From the NCBI GenBank assembly GCA_965243285.1, contig OZ251537.1:1054001-1118000 (forward strand): a DNA stretch of 64,000 nucleotides, given 5' to 3'. Below, piece after piece: positions 1 to 6,808 of the stretch. The position numbers were made by a program, and so were the translations under genes. Within the stretch, counting starts at the first letter, position 1. Every line of letters begins with the position of its first letter. The notes beneath the pieces are model-generated. The model saw nothing but the letters and a program-made list of their open reading frames with translations, ran no database searches and was not told the origin of the DNA. Source of the DNA: JAHRAW01 sp965243285. Lineage in GTDB: Bacteria > Pseudomonadota > Gammaproteobacteria > Arenicellales > Poriferihabitantaceae.

Positions 1-1206
1 GAGTTGACGCACCAACCGCTTGGGAACATAAGTCTCAAACCAGCGTAGCCCATAGACCATGCGGTTGAAGGCGCCGGCTTGATCGTCCAACTCCTGGATG
101 CCCGCATGGGGAATGTCGCCGACTCGATCCAGTTCAAGCCTACCGATGTGTTCGGCAGAATCGGCCAGGTTGCGAATCGGGCGGGAAATTCTGCGCGCAA
201 TCCACAACGCGCACAACAGCGCCAGCGCCAGCACGCCAAGGCCGGCCATGGCGGAGCCGACCAAGCGGTCTATCTGCTTGCCGAAGGTCGCCGCCGGACC
301 ATAGACACCGATCTGCCACGGCTGCCCGCCGAACTCGTTATTGCTTCGCGATAGCACCACATAATCCTGGCCGTCATCGGGATGGGTTATTTCGCGCAGT
401 TCAAAGTCGTTGCCGCTGTTCTGATTCAACACTTCGCTGGCGTAAAACTGCGAGACGATGGGGTCGCCGAGCTGGTCAATGGTCGGCAAGCGCGCCTTGC
501 CGTCGCGGATGGTCGGCTGCAGCGTTTCAAAGACGGGATGTCCGAGCACCTTAACGTTGTAAAGTATGAAGGCGGTCATGCCGAGTTGAGCGCCGATGCG
601 CTTTATGATTGATGACAGGTTGCTGATGGTGACGCCGGTCGCTAACACGCCCCACTCCTCGCCGCGATAGTCCAGCGGGGCGATGGTGTAAATATAATTG
701 GCGGTGGCGCTGCCTTCGTCGGGCGGCCCCCATACCGGCCGCCTGAAGTGTCGGCTAAGGGCGACCAGCCGCGCCTGCACTGGTGGTGGCGTGGTCGGCG
801 CTTCGCGGAACACCGTCGCGGCGTCGCCGGCGCCGCGCATGACGCCGAGTTGGCTGTTGTCCTTGCCCCACAACACCACGCCGGCGATTTGCGGCGCCGC
901 CGCCAAGGCGCCGCGAAATGCGGCGATCAACTCGTCGGAATTGTCGGGATGAATTTCCCCGGCGTCCACCTGGGCGCGAAGGTAGCGGGAAATTTCCATC
1001 GCTGGTTGAACATGGGCGCGAATCTCCGCTTCAATGGAACTCATCGCCCACGCGGCTTGAGAGTTCAGCAACTCAAAGGTGTTGCGCCACGCCGTCAGCG
1101 ACGACAGTGTTAGCGCCAAGCCGACCGACAGCAACACTAATCCGGCAATGGCGCCGGACAGCAAGGCAGTGATGCCGATGGAGCGCTTGGTTTTTGGTTT
1201 AGACAT
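1..1206 (-). CDS. Membrane sensor of adenylate/guanylate cyclase type, 3' end outside window
   Basis: About 402 codons are visible, starting at an ATG at 1206 and running off the left edge. The protein has an N-terminal membrane helix (about residues 10-35), a roughly 280-residue extracytoplasmic sensor region of dCache-like character, a second membrane helix (about 320-340), and a HAMP-like linker beginning RRISRPIRNLADSAEHIG. The last visible residues, WFETYVPKRLVRQL, match the stretch that usually precedes a class III nucleotide cyclase domain. The catalytic domain itself is not in the window, so cyclase activity is inferred from that linker; a histidine kinase or other HAMP output is less likely. 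I see no strong ribosome binding site, so the start may lie a little downstream. It runs in the same direction as dgcN but is separated from the dgcN stop by about 40 bases, downstream of it. Confidence 0.75.
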   Translation of the reverse strand, partial: MSKPKTKRSIGITALLSGAIAGLVLLSVGLALTLSSLTAWRNTFELLNSQAAWAMSSIEAEIRAHVQPAMEISRYLRAQVDAGEIHPDNSDELIAAFRGALAAAPQIAGVVLWGKDNSQLGVMRGAGDAATVFREAPTTPPPVQARLVALSRHFRRPVWGPPDEGSATANYIYTIAPLDYRGEEWGVLATGVTISNLSSIIKRIGAQLGMTAFILYNVKVLGHPVFETLQPTIRDGKARLPTIDQLGDPIVSQFYASEVLNQNSGNDFELREITHPDDGQDYVVLSRSNNEFGGQPWQIGVYGPAATFGKQIDRLVGSAMAGLGVLALALLCALWIARRISRPIRNLADSAEHIGRLELDRVGDIPHAGIQELDDQAGAFNRMVYGLRWFETYVPKRLVRQL

Positions 1207-1247
1207 GGATTGGCGTAGACATGGAGGTTTTATTTTTGGCCGACGAC

Positions 1248-2285
1248 TCAACCATCCCCCTCCAACAACCGACCGAGTTTGCCCGCATCACCGCGCACCA
1301 CATCCGCCACCGGCAATTCAACTTCGCGCTCAAGTTTTTTAATCTCTGCAGTCGCTTCATCATCACTTAGCTGCGCAGTGTTGAGCGCCACACCGAGCAC
1401 TCGCGCCGGCGTCAACGCGCCACATGCCGTCGCCAACGCCTCATTCAATTTAATAAACGCCTTCAACGGCGGCACCGTAACATTGTGCGGCGCGCGCAAG
1501 TGCGTCATGCGGGCGCGATGGCACATAATCAAATCGGTGGCGCAACTGCCGCGCATCAACGCCAGCGTGGCGCTGCTGCCGGGGTGCAGCAGCGAGCCTT
1601 GGCCCTCGATAAACACGGTGGCATGCGCTGCGGCATCCATTACCATTTTTTCCACCGCGCCGCACGCGTGGTCGACCTTGAACGCGTCCAGCGGGATACC
1701 GCGCCCGGTGAGGGTGATGCCGATTTGTCCGGTGGCGAGAAAGGCCGCGTCTTGCCCGCGGGCGCGCAGCCAGCGGTGAATTTCTAAACCAGCCGACATC
1801 TTGCCCACCGCCATGTCGGTGCCCACCATCAACACCCGCCGATTGCGCAGCGCCGCGGCCCGCCCGCTGGCGATGGCGGGCGTGAACGCCGGCTGGCGCA
1901 CATCCCAAATCCATTGCCCGGCGGTTAGCAGGTGCCCAAAGCGGTCGCGCAAATTATCGTGCAGCCCGTTTACCACGCACATGCCGAGCGCCAGGCATTC
2001 GCGCAGCGGCGCATCCCACTGCGCCGGCGCCTGCCCGCCGGACGGCGCCGTGCCGAGCACCAACACCTCGGCCCCTAACGCCGCCGCATCTTTGATACTC
2101 GCCACCACCGGATAATCGAACGGCAACGCGCAAGCTTGGTCGACGCGCATGCCGGCGTGCGTCGAATCGACCACGCAACAAATCGGATTTTCGCTATATC
2201 GCATCACCCCGAAACCCATTTTGCCGTAATCGCTATCGAGGTTATCCTCCATATAAATGGCGATTTTTTGTTGCGGGTTTAACAT
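1248..2285 (-). CDS. dgcN: DUF1611 protein, probable D-glutamate N-acetyltransferase DgcN
   Basis: 345 residues, full length for the DUF1611 family. An N-terminal Rossmann-like half is followed by a P-loop-like segment GTDMAVGKMSAG at about residues 155-166 and a conserved FIEGQGSLLHPG stretch near 215. In marine bacteria the DUF1611 protein DgcN acts with the enolase-superfamily protein DgcA: DgcN acetylates D-glutamate and DgcA racemises the N-acetyl product, feeding D-amino acids from peptidoglycan into central metabolism. The assignment rests on family membership plus the adjacent, co-oriented dgcA gene 148 bases upstream. An older annotation would be NAD-dependent epimerase-like or unknown function. 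The 148-base gap contains a short low-complexity stretch, so the two genes may be co-transcribed but are not tightly coupled. Confidence 0.8.
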   Translation of the reverse strand: MLNPQQKIAIYMEDNLDSDYGKMGFGVMRYSENPICCVVDSTHAGMRVDQACALPFDYPVVASIKDAAALGAEVLVLGTAPSGGQAPAQWDAPLRECLALGMCVVNGLHDNLRDRFGHLLTAGQWIWDVRQPAFTPAIASGRAAALRNRRVLMVGTDMAVGKMSAGLEIHRWLRARGQDAAFLATGQIGITLTGRGIPLDAFKVDHACGAVEKMVMDAAAHATVFIEGQGSLLHPGSSATLALMRGSCATDLIMCHRARMTHLRAPHNVTVPPLKAFIKLNEALATACGALTPARVLGVALNTAQLSDDEATAEIKKLEREVELPVADVVRGDAGKLGRLLEGDG

Positions 2286-2433
2286 GGGTTCGATGTTTAT
2301 GTTTATGTCGATATTAATGTCGATGAAGTCGTTAACTTTTAGGCCTTGCTTAGATTAATCCATTCAAATTAATAGTTTGCTAATCTAAAAGCGAAAATTA
2401 ATATCCTCTAGATAGCGATTTTTTGGCGCGCGG

Positions 2434-3528
2434 TTAATGTGGGGTGTCGAGGTCTACATCATTGTCGATGACATCACCCTCGATGATGGCTGCGCCGTGA
2501 CCGGGCCGGTCGCTGGGCATCATCACGCCATCCACCAAGCGCGCGCCGCTGCATGGGTCCGGCGCTAAATTCAAGGCCGAGTCTAAGTCGATGTAATCCA
2601 ACGCGCCGCCCAACGCCGCAGCGGCGGAAATCGACAGCGAAGATTCGCTCATGCAGCCGATCATGGTCTGTAGGCCATGCGCATGCGCCGTTGCCATGAT
2701 TCGCAATGCGCCGGTGATGCCGCCGCACTTCATCAGTTTGATATTGACGCCGTCCACCGCATGCGCCCAGCGCGGCAAGTCGGTGGCGAAGCGGCAAGAT
2801 TCATCGACAAAAATCGGCAGCGGCCGGCGCGCAAACAGCGCCGGCAACTCGTCCTCGCAACCCTCGGCCAGCGGCTGCTCAACATATTCGACGCCGCGCT
2901 GCGCCAGCCACTTCATCATCACTAACGCCTCATCCACGCCCCAGCCGCCGTTGGCGTCCACGCGCAAACTTACCCCATAGGGTTTGGCGCTGGCGGCGGT
3001 TTGCGCGAACATCGCTTGGTCGGTTTCGATGCCGGCCGGCGCCCCGAGTTTGATTTTCAACGCCCGAATGCCGCGCCCAGCCAGCAGCAGTGGGATGCGC
3101 TCGCGCACCACTTCGGGCCGATTAATGCCGATGGTAATCGAGGTCGGGGCGCGCGGCGCCGGCAGCCCCAACAACACGCGCAAGGGTAGTTTGGCGCGGC
3201 GCGCGGCGTGGTCCCATAGGGCGATGTCGAGTGCCGCCTGCACGCACGGCGGCAGAACTTCGCGCCCGCGATCATGAATCTCGGTGATCGACAGCGCCGC
3301 CACCTTGGGCGTGAAAAAGGCCGTCAACGCGGCCCGCCCATCGGCCGCGCGCACCGCATTTTCGCCGATGCCGGGCGCCATTTCCCCCCACCCGGTCACG
3401 CCATCGGCGGTGACCGATACGAACAAATTCTCCGAGCCGCTGCTTACCCCGCGACTAATCGCCAGCGCAAAGCGCTTGCGCAAATGAATAATGCGAAAAC
3501 CGAGCTGCATCGATAAAACCTCAGGCAT
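2434..3528 (-). CDS. dgcA: Enolase-superfamily epimerase, probable N-acetyl-D-glutamate racemase DgcA
   Basis: 364 residues with the muconate-lactonising/dipeptide-epimerase fold. The N-terminal capping domain covers about residues 1-120. The barrel carries the catalytic KIK motif (K158, K160), metal ligands D191 (RVDANGGW), E217 (VEQPL) and D242 (VDES), and the second catalytic lysine in NIKLMKCGG (K264). These residues show an intact 1,1-proton-transfer enzyme. An L-Ala-D/L-Glu epimerase is the obvious alternative from sequence alone; the adjacent DUF1611 gene favours the DgcA role. Translation may start at M1 or at M7 (MQLGFRI). The last 20 or so residues are Asp-rich and probably a lineage-specific tail. 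Confidence 0.82.
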   Translation of the reverse strand: MPEVLSMQLGFRIIHLRKRFALAISRGVSSGSENLFVSVTADGVTGWGEMAPGIGENAVRAADGRAALTAFFTPKVAALSITEIHDRGREVLPPCVQAALDIALWDHAARRAKLPLRVLLGLPAPRAPTSITIGINRPEVVRERIPLLLAGRGIRALKIKLGAPAGIETDQAMFAQTAASAKPYGVSLRVDANGGWGVDEALVMMKWLAQRGVEYVEQPLAEGCEDELPALFARRPLPIFVDESCRFATDLPRWAHAVDGVNIKLMKCGGITGALRIMATAHAHGLQTMIGCMSESSLSISAAAALGGALDYIDLDSALNLAPDPCSGARLVDGVMMPSDRPGHGAAIIEGDVIDNDVDLDTPH

Positions 3529-3679
3529 AAAAATTCATCGCCAAAACTTCAAGTATAAACCGCAGCCATAAAATTTAGATATCGTGAATAAAACAGCGCA
3601 TAAAACATATCGGCCGACGCACTCAGCTGCGCGAATAATCGATAGCAAACTCGATTCAATGGATTGAATACTATTAACT

Positions 3680-4909
3680 TTAAGACGAAACCAATCCGGC
3701 GCGCTGCGCTTGCGCCTGCACCGCCGTCACCGCCGTCAGCGCCACGATATCTTCCACCGCGCAGCCGCGAGACAAGTCATTCACCGGCCGATTAAGCCCT
3801 TGCAGAATTGGCCCCACCGCGGTCACCCGGCCGATGCGTTCGGCGATTTTATAGCCGATGTTCGCGGACTGTAAGTCAGGGAAAATAAACACATTCGCCG
3901 GCGCCGCGATAGTGATGTCGGGCGCTTTGCGGCGCAAAATATCCGGCATCACAGCCGCATCGAACTGCACCTCGGCCATCAATTCGAGATGCGGTCGCCG
4001 CCGCGCGATGATCGCCCCAGCCGCGCGCACCTTATCCACATACGGGTGGCGGGCGCTGCCGGCGGTGGAAAACGACAACAACGCCACCCGCGGTTTTAGC
4101 CCCAACAACGTCGCCGCGCTATCGCAACAATCCATCGCTATGCGCGCCAACTGCTCGGCGCTCGGCGCCACCACCAACGCGCAATCGGCAAACACCGCCG
4201 GCCCGCGAAGCGCCTGATGCGCCAAGCCGTGTTGCATCACAAAAAAACTCGATACCAAACTATTTTTATGCGCGGGCGCATGATTTTTTTTAGGATTAAG
4301 ATTATCGGCATCGTCATGCGCATCATCGCGACTAACATGTTCACGGTCGCTGCCGCCACCATGTTTATAACCATGTCCATCATCCAGCCCATCACCCGGC
4401 TCATCACTTACCCCATGCTCTTGACCATACTCCGCCGCCGATTTCGCGCCGACCACCTGCAGCGCCGCCCGCACCACCTCGGCGGTGGTATGCGCTGCGC
4501 CAGCCACGCAGCCGTCCGCATCCCCGCAGCGCACCATGCAAACCGCCCATATCAGCGGCTGGCGAATGGCCGCCCGTGCCTGCACCAGCGTCATCCCCTT
4601 AGGCCGCCGCGCTTGCCATAACACCGCCGCGTATTTTTCCGCCCGCGCATCGCGCAGACAATCGACTACCTCGATTTTCGCCGCTCCCGCCGGCGGCAAA
4701 CCAGCCGGCGGCAAATCCACCCCGGCCGCTTTCCCCGCCGCCGTCGTTTCATCGCCAGCGCCGACTAACACCACCTCCGCCACCCCTAACGCCGCGGCCC
4801 GCGCCGCCGCCGCCGCCACCCGCGCATCGCCGCCCTCGGCCAACACAATCCGTCGCCGACAGCGCCCAGCGCGCGCAAAAATATCCCTCAAAAAATCCTG
4901 CGATGGCAT
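3680..4909 (-). CDS. pta: Phosphate acetyltransferase with an internal His/Asp/Gly-rich insert
   Basis: 409 residues. It converts acetyl phosphate and CoA to acetyl-CoA, the step after sulfoacetaldehyde acetyltransferase in taurine breakdown. Family signatures include GAAHTTAEVVRAALQ near residue 138, VSSFFVM near 219, and the C-terminal FPDLQSANIGYKIAERIG and GPILQGLNRPVNDLSRGC stretches. It is the short form, without the N-terminal P-loop/DRTGG domains of long Pta proteins. Residues about 161-216 are a hydrophilic His/Asp/Gly/Lys-rich segment inserted just before VSSFF; without it the protein is near the usual 330-350 residues. The frame is open and the flanking motifs intact, so the enzyme is probably functional with an exposed loop. 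The gene lies about 8 kb from xsc, unlike many taurine clusters where the two are adjacent. Confidence 0.9.
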   Translation of the reverse strand: MPSQDFLRDIFARAGRCRRRIVLAEGGDARVAAAAARAAALGVAEVVLVGAGDETTAAGKAAGVDLPPAGLPPAGAAKIEVVDCLRDARAEKYAAVLWQARRPKGMTLVQARAAIRQPLIWAVCMVRCGDADGCVAGAAHTTAEVVRAALQVVGAKSAAEYGQEHGVSDEPGDGLDDGHGYKHGGGSDREHVSRDDAHDDADNLNPKKNHAPAHKNSLVSSFFVMQHGLAHQALRGPAVFADCALVVAPSAEQLARIAMDCCDSAATLLGLKPRVALLSFSTAGSARHPYVDKVRAAGAIIARRRPHLELMAEVQFDAAVMPDILRRKAPDITIAAPANVFIFPDLQSANIGYKIAERIGRVTAVGPILQGLNRPVNDLSRGCAVEDIVALTAVTAVQAQAQRAGLVSS

Positions 4910-5031
4910 GGTCGACCTAACCTCTCAAAAAGTCATCGCAAAAGTATACCGCACCCATGAGCACTACAATCCCACCGCCCAATCGAGTAAGATATTTGCT
5001 CATCGGGCATGATGTTTATGGCTAAATCACG

Positions 5032-5442
5032 GTGGCTTTCGAAGCCGAAGTTTGCTGCTCCGCACCTGCTAATGTCATGGTGATAAAACTCACCAACGAT
5101 GTAAGGCGCAATCCATGGAGTCGAAAATTTGGTTTTTCACTGAAAATATTGTCGACAGTATTGTTGAATTTAAGCATTGACTATGCGCATTTTCCAGAAC
5201 TTGGAATCGCATCGCAAAAAAGAAAACATTTAAATTCCCGCGAAGATTATGCTGAGCTATTCGCTGAATATAATCGCGCCCTGCCGCATAAAAAGAAAGG
5301 GTTAACATCACTAAAAAATGAAATCAACACCAAACGCCGGGTCGCATTAACATGCTTTGAAGCCGACCACAATGATTGCCACCGCCAGTATGTCAGCCAC
5401 CTTCTCCACAAACGCCATCGCTACGAGGTAAAACACCTATGA
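5032..5442 (+). pseudogene. DUF488 protein lacking its N-terminus
   Basis: The downstream part matches the DUF488 family: DVRRNPWSRKFGFS, then a PELGI segment, then the family's C-terminal pattern ALTCFEADHNDCHR with the CH pair. The family's first strand (a YTIG-type start and about 30 residues) is missing. The residues before DVRRNP have no family character, and the other two frames just upstream do not supply the missing part either. I read this as a 5'-truncated remnant, though a short functional version cannot be excluded. Its stop overlaps tail-to-tail with the remnant on the other strand, and it sits in an AT-richer patch of broken defence genes. Confidence 0.55.
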
Positions 5443-6110
5443 AAAAACAAGAGAAAAATTGCCACAGAAATTCCTTATAATTCGGGCGGTGGGCGGCGTA
5501 TTATTTGCCGCCTTTTCCCACTTGGCATGCTCTTCATTAAGAATATCTTGGCGGCGGCGTTGTTGTTCTTCATCTAACTCCCCCCATAAAAATGGCATAT
5601 CATTTTTCCCTTTTTTGCTATTGCAAGTTCGGCACAGCAACTGCAGATTGTCCATCACATCTCGTCCGCCTCTGGCTTTGGCCAATTTATGGTCGACTTC
5701 TAAACTATCTTCAGTTTTTTGTTCTAAACACCCTTGCAGATAAGCGGCTTACCGTTACGATAAAATTCTTGCAATAGATTCAATTTAGCATCCTTCATAG
5801 ACACTTTTTTATATCCCAATTCATCCGCCCGTTTAGGCAGTGGGGTTACTTTTTTGACTTTAGCTTTGGCGGGTTTGTTGGTATCAAAGCGATAGTTATC
5901 GAATGGGCTTGCCTCTAATCGATCGTGAAATATCTCGATAGCTATTTCATTTTGGTCTATGCCAATCCATTGCCGGTCTAACTCTGCCGCCGCCATACAA
6001 GTAGTCGCACATCCGCAAAACGGGTCAAGCACCAGGTCACCTGGGTTGCTACTGGCTTCCAAAATTCGGCGGAGCAGGGACAGTGGTTTTTGAGTTTCAT
6101 AATCAGTGCA
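5437..6110 (-). pseudogene. Remnant of a DNA methyltransferase fused to an HNH nuclease domain, truncated and frameshifted
   Basis: Reading leftward from 6110 the frame encodes YETQKPLSLLRRILEASS and then LVLDPFCGCATT, which is methyltransferase motif X/I, followed by a linker to a stop at 5724. The next frame continues with an HNH/zinc module: CLEQKT, EVDHKLAKARGG and LLCRTCNSKKG. Joining the two around 5727-5733 by restoring one missing base gives a continuous protein with a CKGC pair, DH and CRTCN, a normal HNH arrangement. The N-terminal half of the methylase, including the catalytic DPPY-type motif, is absent: the frame meets a stop at about 6111-6113 just before the preserved part. This is therefore a dead gene with at least two lesions. 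The original was probably a site-specific methylase with a C-terminal nuclease. Confidence 0.7.
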
Positions 6111-6183
6111 TCAAGATTTGAATCAACAACGCGCCGCCATCGAAGCCGACATTATTCGTAGCGCCAGAGAGTTAGCGTCATGA
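6106..6183 (+). pseudogene. mntA: 3' remnant of an MntA-type antitoxin gene
   Basis: Only about 25 codons remain, ending in RSARELAS with a TGA that overlaps the ATG of the following hepT remnant (ATGA). That coupling is typical of the nucleotidyltransferase antitoxin MntA placed just before HepT. The frame is closed by TAA at 6100-6102, so the catalytic N-terminal part is gone. Identification depends mainly on position and coupling; the residues themselves are too few to prove the family. Confidence 0.45.
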
Positions 6184-6610
6184 GCGAAGTGTTGATAGCC
6201 AAACAACAAAACATCGAACACCATTTGAAACGTGTTCAAAGTACTTGGCAAAAGCCATCCCACCTAAGGTTTGCGGAAGATTACGACAAACAAGACATCA
6301 TAGTTTTAAATTTGCAGCAAGCATGTCAAGAAACGTTGGCTATGGCGAAATATTTTTTCCAGTTGAAAAAATTGAATGCTCTAAAAAAAACACGGGAAGT
6401 TTTACCTTGTTGCGCAATGCAGGTTTCATAGACATGGATCTAGAAGAAAAATTAATCGCAATGAGTGGGTTTAGAAACACCATAACCCACCAATATGGCA
6501 ACATCGACTAGCAATTAGTAGAACAAGTCATCACAACCCATAGCGCAGATTTAATGACATTCGCCGCTCTGCTGGTCGCCAGCGTGGACACTGCACCGGC
6601 CAATGTTTGA
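6180..6610 (+). pseudogene. hepT: HepT-type toxin gene with a frameshift and a premature stop
   Basis: The first frame gives HepT-like sequence (IEHHLKRVQSTW, then DYDKQDIIVLNLQQACQ, then KLNALKKTREV). The next frame continues it with FTLLRNAGFIDMDLEEKL and the HEPN signature GFRNTITHQYG (R-x4-H-x-Y). The two parts join if one T is restored in the four-T run near 6402. An in-frame TAG at 6509-6511 then interrupts the C-terminal helix, which resumes and ends at TGA 6608-6610. The catalytic motif survives in the text, but two lesions make a working RNase/toxin unlikely. The neighbouring antitoxin is also truncated, so the pair decayed together. Confidence 0.7.
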
Positions 6611-6808
6611 ATCGGAGGCGGCTTAATCATCACGCTGATTGTCGACCATTATTTTGCGGCTACGGGGGGTTGACACCGTCGTCGGCGCTATGAATAATAA
6701 CCGCCATTAGCCCACTATATGATCGTTTGATTGGCGAGCACGCGGCTAACCTATGCGGCTCTGATTAAATAAGCGAGTTTAATGTCAAAAATAACTAAGG
6801 TAATCGCC

